From the NCBI GenBank assembly GCA_021821225.1, contig JAKACR010000027.1, positions 1-17,663 of the forward strand: a stretch of DNA of 17,663 nt. Direction: 5' to 3'. Source of the DNA: Bacillota bacterium. GTDB taxonomy: Bacteria; Bacillota; Bacilli; Alicyclobacillales; SLC66. Positions 1 through 10,700 of the stretch are shown here, in pieces. Made by a program: the position numbers and the translations under genes. Each line of letters begins with the position of its first letter. The stretch's first letter is position 1. The notes beneath the pieces were generated by a model. The model was not told where the DNA came from, did no database searches, and saw only the letters and a program-made list of their open reading frames with translations.

Positions 1-240
1 GGATGATGCCAGAATACGGTTTGCGTGATAGCGAACGGTGCCATACAAGTGACAGGAAAGTGCACGAACCCACTTGGGTCGATGATTCGGGTACCCTCAT
101 GACTTTGATGTGTCGCGGGCTGAGAGGAGAGCTTTGATGATCAATGGAGGAAATTCCACCCACGACATCACTTCACGAAGGGACTCCTCGACGAACAACG
201 GAAAACTGCGCTTGTGATTCTCAATCCCGTGGTGCAAATT

Positions 241-269
241 TTATCAAAATCCGATAGAATAGTTACCAT
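241..269 (+). promoter_or_regulatory. possible sigma-A-type promoter of the four-gene operon
   Basis: TTATCA at 241-246 (four of six matches to TTGACA) and TACCAT at 264-269 (four of six to TATAAT) are separated by 17 bases. They lie in the AT-rich stretch before the first gene. TAGAAT at 255-260 is a better -10 match but lacks a good -35 partner. Transcription would start near 276 and leave a leader of about 70 bases. No other promoter-like gap exists until the end of the fourth gene, so a single promoter here would drive all four. Confidence 0.22.
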
Positions 270-327
270 AGTTTAGTATTGGCTTCCATCGCGCAGAGTC
301 GTTGCTGCTCCTCGACAGGAGGAAGTC

Positions 328-334
328 AAAGGAG
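328..334 (+). promoter_or_regulatory. ribosome binding site that sets the helicase start at TTG 344
   Basis: AAAGGAG lies 9 bases before the TTG at 344-346, and another purine-rich AGGAGG run lies just upstream at 318-323. The longer in-frame TTG at 302 has no Shine-Dalgarno-like sequence before it. The ATG at 351 is out of frame. This decides the start in favour of TTG 344. Confidence 0.6.
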
Positions 335-343
335 TTATTTCAC

Positions 344-3184
344 TTGACATATGCACCGGGTTCTCGGGTACAGATTCGCGGGGAAGAGTGGCTGGTTCGT
401 GATGCGCGGCCGATTCAGCAAAACGTGTTTGCGCTGCGTGTGACGGGATTGTCGGAAACGGTGCGGGACTACGAGGCGACATTTCTCGATTCGCTCGATG
501 CCGTGAAAGTCCTCTCTCCAGAAGAGGTGACGTTTGTCCGCGATGACTCGCAGGCCTATCGTCGATCCCGGTTGTTTTTGCATGCGTTGCTTGCGCGCAC
601 ACCGTTGACGCAGCCGGGCGTGACCACACGGGGACAGGCGGCGATGGAAGAAAGCGAGTATCAATACATACCGGCGCAACGGGCGCTGTCCTTGGTGCGG
701 CCGCGGCTCCTGATCGCTGACGGCGTGGGACTTGGCAAGACCATCGAGGCGGGCATTCTGCTCGCAGAGCTCATCCGTCGTGGTCGGGGACGGCGGGTTC
801 TGGTGGTTGCCATGCGGTCCACGCTGGAGCAGATTCAGAAGGAACTGTGGACGCGCTTCACCATTCCCCTCATGCGACTGGACTCGATTGGCATTGCCCG
901 CATTCGCCGCGATATCCCGCGCAACAAAAATCCGTTTCATTATTACGACAAAGTCATTATATCCATCGATACCTTGAAAAACGATGAGCAGTATCGGCGC
1001 TATTTGGAGGCTTGTCAGTGGGACGTCGTCTGGATGGACGAGTGCCACAACGCAGCCAATGCCAGCACAGAGCGAAACCACTTGGCCAATCTGTTGGCCC
1101 ATCACAGCCACAGCCTGATTCTCACCTCGGCCACCCCGCACAATGGCAGACCGGAGAGTTTCGCCGCCCTGATGCGGATGCTCGATCCTACTTCCGTCGC
1201 GGATGCGGAGTCACTGCGCAAGGAAGATATTGAACACCTGGTGGTGCGACGCTTCAAATCCGATGTGCTGGCCCAGACACCCGGATTTCAACAGGCGCAT
1301 GACGACAAAATCACGTGCCTGACCACAGGCAGCGAGGACCATGTGTTTGCGACCCTGGCGGAGATCGCCACGCATGACGTCGCAGGATCCACCGCTCGAA
1401 TGGACCGGTTGTTTTCCGTGACCTTGCTCAAATCGTTTCTTTCCAGTCCGGAGGCGTTGCGGGAGACCCTGCGTCATCGCATGAGTACGCTGACCCGCAA
1501 AATCGAGGACGCGAAGGCGCAGGAGACGGTGCTGACCGCGTGGCGCGCGGATCTCGAGCAACTGGGCGCACTCGCCGAGCGGACTGGCACGCTCTCCATC
1601 AGGGGAACAGCGAAATACCGGGAACTGCAGAAGCTTCTCGAAGAGTGGAAATGTAACGGGCGGGAGAGGTCGGCGCGGGTGGTGGTATTTTCCGAACGGA
1701 TTGAAACCCTGCGCGCTTTGCAAGCTGCGTTGCAGGAGGATTTGCAGTGTCCGGACGGAGCCATCCGTGAGTTCACGGCGCGGCTCGCGGATACGGAGCA
1801 AGAAGCGATTGTGCGCGAATTCAACGAAGAGGATTCCCCGATCCGCATTCTGCTCGCCTCGGATGTGGCGTCGGAGGGAGTAAATCTGCATCATCGCTGT
1901 CACCACATGGTTCACTATGACATTCCGTGGTCGTTTATCCGGCTGCAACAGCGCAACGGTCGCATTGATAGGTTCGGGCAAAAAGAAACACCGGAAATCC
2001 GCTACCTGGCCATGACGTCCGAGTCGCATGCGGCGGATACGCGCATTGTCGACAGATTGGTGGAGAAAGCGCGCAGCATCGAGCAGAACTTGGGGGATCC
2101 AGCGAGTGCGCTGAAGCTGTTCACGCCGGAGGAAGAAGAGGAGTATTTGGAGCACGGCGTGGCGCAAGGGCGTCCGCTGACCGAACTGATTCCGGACTGG
2201 TCGGTGGACTTTTCAGATTTGCTGGTTCCGAAGACAAGGGCTGAGTCCATTCAGACCCTTGACGTTCCGCGACTGTACGACGATTGGTTGCAACTGGCGC
2301 GGGATTTGCAGGGTGAACTGGCGGAGGAACGAGCGCAGTATCGGGCGCGGACGGGTTTTGACGATGAGCGGCGCAAGCACGAACGCATGGAAGTGGATTC
2401 AGCGCGAAATACGGTCACCATCACGGGCGTAGAGGATTTGCGCGCACGCCTGCGTTCGCTTCCTGCGACTGTCCTGCAACGGGGATCGATCCGCCTGACG
2501 ACAAACATCCAGCGCGTCTTGCGCCACATTCAAGGCGCCACCGACCGGGGAGACTGGTCCGCGGAGGATTTGCTGTGGGATGTTCATCCGGTGGCGGATT
2601 GGATGCTGGATCGAGCGGCTGGATTTTTTTCAGCCCAGGCTGCGCCAGACATCGCACTGCCGGGGCTGCGGGCGGATGAACGCCACTATTTGATTCAGGC
2701 GCTGTTGACCACAAGGAGTGGATATCCGGCGTACGCCCAGTGGCTGGTGGTCACGGATGACGGTCGGGCGCTGTCAGTGCGGCCTTTTCAAGGGAAGGTC
2801 GATCCGATCCTGGCGGGCCCCTGGGTCAATGCGGGAACGACTGCCGCCGCGTCACGCGACGAACGCATATCGCAGGTGCTAGATACGGCGAACGCGTTTG
2901 TCATGGAGCGCGCGGGTGCGGCTTTGGCGGATCTGCGGGCGCGCGTGGAAACAGAATTGGCGCGGGTCGAGACGTGGTATGCCAAGGTATCGGGGGCTCT
3001 TACGAGAAGCCCGGAACCTGCGTCGCCCCCGACGCAGCAAACGCGCGCACAGCGTCAACACGCGGAGAGGGAGCAGACGTACCGCACGACGCGGGTGAGC
3101 CTAGAGGCACTGCTGGCTGTCGAAGGGCAGCCACTGCTGCGCGTCTGCGCACGTCTGACGGGGATGCAGGAGGGTCTGTCATGA
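344..3184 (+). CDS. SNF2/RapA-type helicase-translocase, DrmD-like
   Basis: Predicted 946-residue superfamily 2 DNA translocase of the SNF2/HepA (RapA) branch, closest in layout to DrmD of DISARM class 1. The chosen TTG start puts PG at residues 5-6 and RGEEWLV at 12-18, matching the usual opening of DrmD-type proteins (a short basic motif ending in a W-V pair). Visible motifs are a Q-motif-like YQYIPAQ near 106, Walker A GLGKT at 129-133 (Lys132), DECH at 232-235, SAT at 262-264, an SDVASEGVNL motif V, and QQRNGRIDRFGQ (motif VI) starting at 535. About 400 C-terminal residues are mostly helical and charged, with a likely coiled coil near 850-900 and a Pro/Gln-rich stretch afterwards. The residue before VGLGKT is Gly (ADGVGLGKT), where the family usually has Asp or Glu. 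It is first in the operon and overlaps the methylase by 4 bases. A general RapA-like role is less likely given the partners. The motor activity is secure; the defence role is inferred. Confidence 0.88.
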   Translation: MTYAPGSRVQIRGEEWLVRDARPIQQNVFALRVTGLSETVRDYEATFLDSLDAVKVLSPEEVTFVRDDSQAYRRSRLFLHALLARTPLTQPGVTTRGQAAMEESEYQYIPAQRALSLVRPRLLIADGVGLGKTIEAGILLAELIRRGRGRRVLVVAMRSTLEQIQKELWTRFTIPLMRLDSIGIARIRRDIPRNKNPFHYYDKVIISIDTLKNDEQYRRYLEACQWDVVWMDECHNAANASTERNHLANLLAHHSHSLILTSATPHNGRPESFAALMRMLDPTSVADAESLRKEDIEHLVVRRFKSDVLAQTPGFQQAHDDKITCLTTGSEDHVFATLAEIATHDVAGSTARMDRLFSVTLLKSFLSSPEALRETLRHRMSTLTRKIEDAKAQETVLTAWRADLEQLGALAERTGTLSIRGTAKYRELQKLLEEWKCNGRERSARVVVFSERIETLRALQAALQEDLQCPDGAIREFTARLADTEQEAIVREFNEEDSPIRILLASDVASEGVNLHHRCHHMVHYDIPWSFIRLQQRNGRIDRFGQKETPEIRYLAMTSESHAADTRIVDRLVEKARSIEQNLGDPASALKLFTPEEEEEYLEHGVAQGRPLTELIPDWSVDFSDLLVPKTRAESIQTLDVPRLYDDWLQLARDLQGELAEERAQYRARTGFDDERRKHERMEVDSARNTVTITGVEDLRARLRSLPATVLQRGSIRLTTNIQRVLRHIQGATDRGDWSAEDLLWDVHPVADWMLDRAAGFFSAQAAPDIALPGLRADERHYLIQALLTTRSGYPAYAQWLVVTDDGRALSVRPFQGKVDPILAGPWVNAGTTAAASRDERISQVLDTANAFVMERAGAALADLRARVETELARVETWYAKVSGALTRSPEPASPPTQQTRAQRQHAEREQTYRTTRVSLEALLAVEGQPLLRVCARLTGMQEGLS

Positions 3185-6100
3185 ATATGAGCCTCATCAA
3201 TGTGAATGATTTCTACAGTCCTTTCTATCTGGATACGCGTTTTTCACGAGATATCGAAGAGGCACTGCGCGTCCATTTTTCGGACTGGGAAGCGTGTCTA
3301 CGGACCTTGCACGAATTGGCCCCGATGTACCGCGCGCAAAAGGGTCGGGATGCAGATGGCGTAACCCCAGAAGAGCGGGAGGATTGGCACGCCGCCCTGT
3401 TGGAATGGCTCGGCTACGCCGATGCCGTGCGTTCGGTCGTGACCCTGGCGGATGACATTCACTCTGTGGAAGTGCTGCTGCCACGGGGAAGCGAGGAGGG
3501 CGCCGAGTCCCCGCTGCTTCTGAGTGGCCCGTATGTCCGTCAGGAGGACGGCATTCTCGACACGAAGTGGGTGGAACCTGCACGGGGCGAAGCCGGGTTG
3601 ACGCTGGAGCAGTGCGTCGGCGCGCTCTTTCGCCTGCCGACGCGGAAACGTCGCATTCTGACGCTGTGTGGGCGGTTCGCAGTGCTGTTCGATGCGGTGA
3701 AATGGGCGGACAGGCGGTATCTGGTAGTGGACTGGGACGCCGTGTTTGGCCCGATGGGCAGCGGCGAGGGGAAGCTGGTGCTGGGACTGCTGCACGCTCG
3801 TCTGCTTGGCGGCACCTCCGCAGGCCATCACGATGCGCTGGAAGAGGCATCGCGGAGGCATGCCACCGGCGTTTCGAACGACCTCAAGTACACCGCGCGC
3901 GAAGCCGTCGAACTCCTCGGGCAGGAGTATGTATACGACTGTCGGCAGACGCACCGGGGCTATTTGGAGAACGCGGAGTTGGCGGGAAGGCTGACGGCGG
4001 AGTGCTTGCGGTTCGTGTACCGGATTCTGTTCCTGCTCTATGTCGAGTCGCGGGATGCGGAACTGGAGATTGTGCCCATGAAAAGCGAGGAGTACCGTAC
4101 CGCCTACAGTCTGGAGGCCCTTCGTGACCTGGAACTGCAGCCGCTGGTGACGGACCGGGCACGCAACGGGTCCTACTTTCACGACAGTCTGACAGAACTG
4201 TTTCGGCTGATGAACGAGGGTGAACCGCCGTATGCCAAGTCGATCCAATTGGGTGTCAACCTTGACGATGCAGAGCTTCTGGACGGTGGATTCACACTCT
4301 TTGGCCTGCGCAGTTGGCTGTTCGATCCGGCTGCGACGCCGCTCTTGTCCTCTATCCGCATCCGCAACTTTGTGCTGCAGGACATCTTGCAGAAACTGTC
4401 GCTGAGCAAGGGGGGTAGAAATGGCCGTGAGCGCATCAGCTACGCCCAACTCAGTACGAACGACCTCGGCAGTATTTATGAAGGGCTGTTGTCGTACGCG
4501 GGCTTTTTCGCCGCGGAGTCACTGGTTGAAGTGAAGCGGGCGCAGGACGATGTGGACAAATTGGCACAGACCTACTTTGTTCCAGAGCGAGACCTGGCGC
4601 GATTGGGCCTGCGAGAAGAGGAGTTTGTTCACCGCGAGGTGGACGGTGTTCGCCAAGTCGTGCGCTATGAGAAAGGAACGTTCATCTTCCGACTGCGCGG
4701 CCGCGAGCGAGCCGATTCGGCCAGCTATTACACACCAGCGAGACTCACGGAAGCCGTCGTGCGCCATACGCTGGCGCAGATTGTGACTGCGCTCTCCGCG
4801 GATGAGGTGCTGGAATTACATATTCTCGAACCGGCGATGGGTTCCGGGGCGTTTTTGAGCACCGCCGTAGAACAATTGGCGAATGCGTATCTGGATAAAA
4901 AGGAACAGGAACTGGCGCATGAGGGCATGTTGCCCTTGCCGGACGATGAGCGGCGCGTGGAGTTGGTGCGGGTCAAGGCGTTCCTCGCCGCAAAGCGCGT
5001 CTACGGCGTGGACAAAAACGCCTTGGCGGTGGAACTGGCGGGCGTCAGCCTGTGGCTGAACACCCTGCACGCGAAGCAGGCAGGCCCCTGGTATGAAGCT
5101 CGGTTGGCACACGGCAACAGCCTTGTCGGCGCCTGGCGCGCCGTCTATGACGCTGAGACTCTGCGCAACGGCGGCTGGCGCCAGACGGCGCCCGTGCGGG
5201 TGAAGGCCGCGCGGGAAGGGGTGTACCATTTCCTGCTGCCCGACAGGGGCATGTGCGATTACGAAGGCGACAGGGCCATCAAGGTCCTGTGCAGCGTAGA
5301 GTTGCAGCGCATCCGCGCCTGGAAGCGCCGTTTTTCCGACCGTCTTGATGAAGAAACAATCCGCGGGCTGTCCGAACTGTCCACACGCATCGACGACTTG
5401 TGGGACCGTGCGATTTTGGCCCGCCGGACGCTGCTCGAGCGCGCAGATGACCCACTGACCGTGTGGCCCAACCGGAGAACCGGGGAAGAGGTGAACCGGC
5501 TCGACATTGCCAAACGAAAGGAGATACTGGCGGAACTGCAGCAGGGCGAGCACAGCGCCTACCGGGTAGTCCACTGTATTCTCGACATCTGGGCGTCGTA
5601 CTGGTTTTGGCCAATCGAAAAGGCCGACCTGCTGCCTTCCCATGCACAGTGGCTGCAGGTTGTGCAAGAACTCTTGGATGCGGTCGCCGTTGGAAGCCGC
5701 ACGGTCGATGAAGTGGTGGAGTGTCATCCGTGGCTGGCGGTGTCGCGGCGCGTTGCACATGGGCAGGGTTTTCACCACTGGGAACTCGCGTTTGGCGAAG
5801 TGTTTGCACAGCGGGGCGGGTTTGACGTCATCCTCGGCAATCCGCCTTGGGTGCCGGTGGAGTGGAAGGAAGCGGATGTGCTCGCCGACTTCGATCCGCT
5901 GATTGGCGTGCGCGGCGAAGGGGCCGACGCGGTCGCCCGCAAACGGGCGGATCTTCTCGGGAACGGCGAGGTAAGGCAGGCGTACTTGCATCTGTACACG
6001 GTGCGCAGCGGGGTGCAGGCGTTTCTCAATGCGCCCGCCCTGTATCCGGAGCTGCGCGGGTCGAAATCGAATCTGTACAAGGCGTTCATTGGGCAGACCT

Positions 6101-7728
6101 GGCGCGTGGGTTCGCCGTGTGGTGTTGTAGGTCTGCTCCATCAGGACGGGGTATTTGACGAATCGAGCGGTGGAGGATTCCGAAGTGAACTTTACCCAAG
6201 ACTTATTGGACACTACCAGTTTATCAACGAAAAAATGCTTTTCAGAGATGTAAGTCATACTCGACGGTACAGCATGAACATATACCGTACATATTCAGAC
6301 GATGACGTTGCCTTTGACCATATGAGCAACCTGTTTATCCCCGAAACTATTGACTGGTCTTTGGCGCATCATGGTTATGGCCCCGTTCCCGGTTACAAGA
6401 CTCCGGATGACGAGTGGGAGACCCGCGGCCATCGCCATAGAGTCGTCAGAATTACAAGAAATGAACTTCGTCTCTTTGGCTTGGTGTTTGGAGATGGCAC
6501 TTCGAAAGAACCCTTAGAGCAACCGCTACCTGCAGTTCACAGCCAAGAGATCGTGTCTGTGTTAGGACGCTTGACTGCTGCCAATTCGTCTCTTCAGACG
6601 AGTGGAATTTCCTATGCGTCGAGTACTGGCTGGAATGAAACAACGGATGTTAGGGAACGTAAGGTGATTGAGGTGGCAACACCGATTCCTGATAATCTAG
6701 ATGCTCTCATCATAAAGGGACCACACATTTTCGTCGGTAATCCTCTTTATAAGTCGCCAAACGACGGCTGCAGACATAACCAGGACTACTGCACCACTGA
6801 CCTAGTTTCCATCCGCGATGGTTATCTTCCACGAACCAATTTTATACCTGCTTTGAGTCTTGTGGAATATCAACAGCGCGCACAACGATTCAATGAACGA
6901 TCATTCTTTGACTTCTATCGTTTGGCTCACCGCAAGATGACATCCATCACAGGAGAGAGAACCCTGGTGTCGGCCATAATACCGCCCAGCGTTGGACACA
7001 TAGACAATGTAAGAGCGCTTGCATTCGAGAACATGAGTCATCTGGCTTTGTTTGCAGGAATAACCTTTTCCATCGTTGCAGATTTCTTCATCAAGGCCAC
7101 TGGACGTAGCCATATCTACTCCGAATTGGAGCAACTCCCGTTCCCAACCGATCCACAACTGTGTCGGCTCATTATCGCCCGCGCGCTTCGACTCAATTGC
7201 CTAACCGTGTACTACAAAGATCTCTGGGGGAACTTATTCGATCCCAAGTTTACGTCTGATGGCTTTGTCAAGCGTGATCCTCGTCTCAAGTCCTGGTCGC
7301 ACCTCACCAAGACATGGATTCGGGACGTCGCTATGCGCACGGACTACGAACGCCGACAGGCGCTCGTAGAGTTGGATGCATTGGTCGCGTTGGCATACGG
7401 ACTCACGGAGGAAGAACTGCTTACCATCTATCGTGTTTATTTCGCCGTGCTGCAAAAGTACGAACGGGAGGACCGTTTCTACGATGCCACGGGTCGGCTG
7501 GTGCCAAAATCGGTCGTCCGGGCCCATCGGCTGCAATACCAGATCGAGCGCGACTTGGTCGCCCGGCCGCGCGGGAACGCGCGGATTGCGCACGAAGAGG
7601 CGTTGGCGCAAGAGTATCCCGTAGTGCATCCGGGCACGGCGGAACCGTTTGACACCTGCCAGCGGGAGGACGACCTGCGCCAGGCCTACCAGGCCTTCTC
7701 GCGCCTGTTGCGGGAGGCAACCGCATGA
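3181..7728 (+). CDS. large class I N6-adenine DNA methyltransferase (Eco57I/PglX/DrmMI type)
   Basis: Predicted 1515-residue S-adenosylmethionine-dependent DNA adenine methylase. The ATG overlaps the helicase stop codon (ATGA, 3181-3184) and has AGGAGGG at 3168-3174, 6 bases upstream, so the in-frame extension back to 2974 is rejected. Motifs in order: SIYEGLL near 435-442, a conserved segment before the catalytic domain of this family; SYYTP at 515-519 (motif X region); EPAMGSGAF at 550-558 (AdoMet-binding motif I); and NPPW at 887-890 (catalytic motif IV, typical of N6-adenine methylation). The first 430 residues are mainly helical and show no clear PD-(D/E)XK nuclease signature, so I read it as methylase only rather than a type IIG enzyme. 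Residues about 1000-1360 are the likely target-recognition region and are encoded by distinctly lower-GC DNA. The C-terminal LDALVALAYGLTEEEL segment is conserved in Eco57I-like proteins. Likely role: protecting host DNA. The recognition sequence cannot be read from the protein. Confidence 0.9.
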   Translation: MNMSLINVNDFYSPFYLDTRFSRDIEEALRVHFSDWEACLRTLHELAPMYRAQKGRDADGVTPEEREDWHAALLEWLGYADAVRSVVTLADDIHSVEVLLPRGSEEGAESPLLLSGPYVRQEDGILDTKWVEPARGEAGLTLEQCVGALFRLPTRKRRILTLCGRFAVLFDAVKWADRRYLVVDWDAVFGPMGSGEGKLVLGLLHARLLGGTSAGHHDALEEASRRHATGVSNDLKYTAREAVELLGQEYVYDCRQTHRGYLENAELAGRLTAECLRFVYRILFLLYVESRDAELEIVPMKSEEYRTAYSLEALRDLELQPLVTDRARNGSYFHDSLTELFRLMNEGEPPYAKSIQLGVNLDDAELLDGGFTLFGLRSWLFDPAATPLLSSIRIRNFVLQDILQKLSLSKGGRNGRERISYAQLSTNDLGSIYEGLLSYAGFFAAESLVEVKRAQDDVDKLAQTYFVPERDLARLGLREEEFVHREVDGVRQVVRYEKGTFIFRLRGRERADSASYYTPARLTEAVVRHTLAQIVTALSADEVLELHILEPAMGSGAFLSTAVEQLANAYLDKKEQELAHEGMLPLPDDERRVELVRVKAFLAAKRVYGVDKNALAVELAGVSLWLNTLHAKQAGPWYEARLAHGNSLVGAWRAVYDAETLRNGGWRQTAPVRVKAAREGVYHFLLPDRGMCDYEGDRAIKVLCSVELQRIRAWKRRFSDRLDEETIRGLSELSTRIDDLWDRAILARRTLLERADDPLTVWPNRRTGEEVNRLDIAKRKEILAELQQGEHSAYRVVHCILDIWASYWFWPIEKADLLPSHAQWLQVVQELLDAVAVGSRTVDEVVECHPWLAVSRRVAHGQGFHHWELAFGEVFAQRGGFDVILGNPPWVPVEWKEADVLADFDPLIGVRGEGADAVARKRADLLGNGEVRQAYLHLYTVRSGVQAFLNAPALYPELRGSKSNLYKAFIGQTWRVGSPCGVVGLLHQDGVFDESSGGGFRSELYPRLIGHYQFINEKMLFRDVSHTRRYSMNIYRTYSDDDVAFDHMSNLFIPETIDWSLAHHGYGPVPGYKTPDDEWETRGHRHRVVRITRNELRLFGLVFGDGTSKEPLEQPLPAVHSQEIVSVLGRLTAANSSLQTSGISYASSTGWNETTDVRERKVIEVATPIPDNLDALIIKGPHIFVGNPLYKSPNDGCRHNQDYCTTDLVSIRDGYLPRTNFIPALSLVEYQQRAQRFNERSFFDFYRLAHRKMTSITGERTLVSAIIPPSVGHIDNVRALAFENMSHLALFAGITFSIVADFFIKATGRSHIYSELEQLPFPTDPQLCRLIIARALRLNCLTVYYKDLWGNLFDPKFTSDGFVKRDPRLKSWSHLTKTWIRDVAMRTDYERRQALVELDALVALAYGLTEEELLTIYRVYFAVLQKYEREDRFYDATGRLVPKSVVRAHRLQYQIERDLVARPRGNARIAHEEALAQEYPVVHPGTAEPFDTCQREDDLRQAYQAFSRLLREATA
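6175..7260 (+). other. low-GC block within the methylase gene, presumed target-recognition domain
   Basis: By hand count, 6181-7260 is about 47% G+C (37% in the first 60 bases), against 62% at 5821-5880 and 63% at 7321-7380. Codon use also shifts, with more A/T-ending codons. The reading frame is continuous. The block begins well after the catalytic NPPW motif and covers residues about 1001-1360, where target-recognition domains of Eco57I/PglX-like enzymes are expected. Swapping of such domains by recombination is well known for restriction-modification enzymes. That this block is imported is an inference from composition. Confidence 0.6.
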
Positions 7729-10700
7729 TCCCGGCGCTGGTGGCCCAGGAGTGGCAGGCAACCCTGCTCGAGTACATCGATACCATCTTTCCTTTTCGGG
7801 ACGACCGCCTGTCGACGGCGCTGCTCGATTTTCTGCGCGATCCGGTCGGGGGCATGTTTCACGGACCCTACGTTCAGGCCAGACTGCCTTTTCGCCAGGT
7901 GGAAGCGGGCTACGAAAGCCCGCTCGCGGCCATCCAGCCGCCCTTCTTGCCTTACGAGCACCAATTAAAGGCGTTCCAGCGACTCGCGTCCACGCGCGCG
8001 GATGGGCCACGACCCGCCTTGGTGACCACGGGAACCGGGTCCGGGAAAACGGAAGCGTTTCTCTATCCCATCCTCGACCACTGCATCCGCATGCGTCAGG
8101 CTGGGCATCAAGGCATCAAGGCCATCATCCTCTATCCGATGAATGCGCTCGCGCAGGACCAGGCGAAACGCCTGGCGGGCATCCTTCACGAGGAACCGGT
8201 GGCAAAGTCGCTCCTCGCGGGCCTATACATCGGTCTCGGCGAACGCGCCACGGCCACTGCCGGGGATGTCAGCCGAACGATGACGGCGGATCGGTTGATA
8301 GAGGACCGCAAACTGCTGCGCAAATTTCCCCCGGACATCCTGCTCACCAATTACAAAATGCTCGACCTGCTCCTCTTGCGCAAGGTGGACTGGCCGCTGT
8401 GGTCGCAAAACGGGCCCGAGACCTTGCGCTACTTGGTGCTCGACGAATTGCACACGTATGACGGGGTGCAGAGTGCGGACATCGCTTGTTTGGTGCGCCG
8501 CTTGCGCGCCCGATTGCGGATACCCGACGGTGTCCTGTGTCCGGTGGGCACATCGGCCACCCTGGGCGATGGCAGTGAAGATTCATTCAAGAGGCTGCTC
8601 GACTACGCCGGAACTGTATTTGGCAGTTCATTTCACCGGGATGCCATCATCCAGGAGGCGCGCCCGATCCTCTCCGAGTATTTGTTGCCGCTCGCAGAGG
8701 ATCAGATTCCCGATCGAACGGCAGAGCTTCGCCCCTTTGCGCGGGAACCGGTCGAAGACTACGTGCGTCGCCAGACAGCGCTTTGGTTCGGCGAATGGAC
8801 GCCGGATGCGTTGTCGCGGCGGTTGCGCAGTCACAGTTGGTTTCATGTGCTGTGCCGCATCGCTTCCGGTGATCCAGTTGCTTGGGCGGATGTCGTGCGC
8901 CGCTTTGCCACTGAGTTTGAGCTGTCGGCCGATGCGGAGCAACTCTTGTTGTCGTTTCTGACCGTGGTCTCGGCAGCGAAGTGGAACGGTGGGCCGCGCC
9001 CGCTCCTGCCGGTGCAGGTGCAGGCGTGGGTCCGCGAGTTGCGCGGACTGGTGCGGGAGATTGGCGAAATACCCCGGTTTGCATGGTCCGGACGGGATGC
9101 ATCGGATGTCGATGCAGAGTTCGGGGAACATGAAGCCTTCAGTTCACGGCTTGACTCTTCATGGCTCAGCGCCCGTTCTCAAGCGCGAAAGTCCGTCTCT
9201 CTGCCGATGATCGTCTGCAACCGCTGCGGAGCCTCCGGGTGGGTGACTTTGCGGGAGCCGGGCGACCCGGAGTGCTTGGTCACAAACCCGGCGGACATCG
9301 TGTCGGCCTTGGCCGATCCAAACGGTTTGCCGACGCAAGACCGCGAACGAATCGTCTATCTCTATCCCCATACCGAATCAGAGCCCATGCATGGACGCGT
9401 GGTGACCGCGTATCTCACCCCTCTGGCAGATCTGTCGGAACGGGCGTTGCCGGGCGCTATTCCCGTGTACGTGGCCATGCCTTATTTGACAAGGGGAGCG
9501 GGCGATTCGCGTCCGCTAGGGAACCGGACGTGTCCGCACTGTGGACAGGCGGACGCCATTTTGCCCGTCTCCATGCGTCGCGCGAGTATTGGCGCGACGT
9601 TTGCGGGACATGTCCTCACGTCCGATCACGTCAGCGATCCCAAAATTTTGTCGTTTGTCGACTCCGTTCAAGATTCGGCGCTCTTGGCCGGGTTTATTCA
9701 GCATCGTGCCAAAAACTCGCTGCTGCGGACGGCCCTGGTCCGCGAATTGTCCGAAGCGCCAACCGGGGCGACCCTGGCGGATGCAATTGCGGACTGGCCC
9801 TCTGTTTGGCGGCGCGCCCTTGGCGATCGCGCGTTTTTACGAGCTTTTGTCGAGGAAGATGAAGACGATGAACAAATTGCCGGGCGTTACCCGAGAGAGA
9901 TGGAGAGTTGGACAAATGAGACGTGGACACACGCCCTGAGCTTCGTTTCAATGCGTGTGTTACAGGAGTTCAGTCTGCATGCGCGGCTCGGAAGGTCCCT
10001 GTATCAGACCGGCGTGGCCTCTTTACAACAAGACCCGGATCGCCTGTCACAAGCGGTAGACATGGCTTTTGCCTCCTTGTGGGAGCGCCACCCGCACCTC
10101 AACTGGGATGGTCAATTTCGCGACCGCGTCCATGGCCTCGCACTGGGCGTTTTACACCGGATGGTGGTGAATGGCGGCATCTCCCATCCATTGCTGGTTG
10201 GTTTCAGAGAAGGCGGTGGGGAGCCGTATCTGCTCTCAAGGAGCCGCAATCGGGACTACGTGGGATCAACACGCGTTCCATCCTTTTATACGACGGGACG
10301 CGCATCGGACGGGCTGGATTCGCTGTTTGGCGCGGCCAATTCGTGGTTGGCCGTGTACACAAAGGTTGCGTTGACCCCACCAGTGGAGGAGGCAGGATGG
10401 ATTGCTGAGCTAGACACGGGGGATGTGGCGCATACGCTGTTCACGGCGCTGCAGGACGCCGTAGTGGTGGATGTGTGCCATCACGGCGCGGATGCCACGT
10501 ATGGCCTCCGCCCAGATGCTCTATCCATCGCGACCGCCACGTCGAGACTCGTCTGCGCAAAATGCCATGCGGAACTCACGGTGGCTGTCGCGGATGTACC
10601 GGTTTTTGTCGAGCGAGTCCATTGCCTTGCTTATCGTTGTGGTGGCACACTCGTGGAGGCACAGCAGCGGCGGCGTCGCTATGCCGCGAAGTTATACGAA

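Larger units (their letters stand above)
1..343. other. upstream region without a supported gene; operon leader
   Basis: No recognisable gene lies here. A plus-strand frame open from the left edge ends at a TGA at 135-137 (about 44 residues), and a minus-strand frame of about 46 codons runs from 237 to 97. Neither has a clear ribosome binding site or a family I recognise. Composition becomes AT-rich from about 232 to 282, just ahead of the helicase gene, as expected for a promoter region. ATAGTT occurs twice 9 bases apart (259-264 and 268-273). This could be part of an operator, but two six-base words in AT-rich DNA are weak evidence. Confidence 0.5.

Noticed and set aside
3..137. 44-codon plus-strand frame open at the left edge, ending at TGA 135-137
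   Set aside because: It might be the tail of a gene outside the window, but no motif or family is visible and it is short enough to arise by chance.
97..237. 46-codon minus-strand frame with some protein-like character (SFPLFVEESLREVMSWVEF)
   Set aside because: It has only a TTG start directly after a stop codon, no ribosome binding site and no recognised family. It could be a gene remnant but cannot be supported.
2974..3180. N-terminal extension of the methylase by 69 residues
   Set aside because: It overlaps the helicase C-terminus in another frame. The ATG at 3181 has a strong ribosome binding site and a standard 4-base overlap.
4816..6258. 480-codon open frame on the minus strand
   Set aside because: It lies entirely opposite the methylase catalytic region, whose motifs I and IV are clear. 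Long antisense frames are expected in GC-rich coding DNA, and its translation shows no family features.
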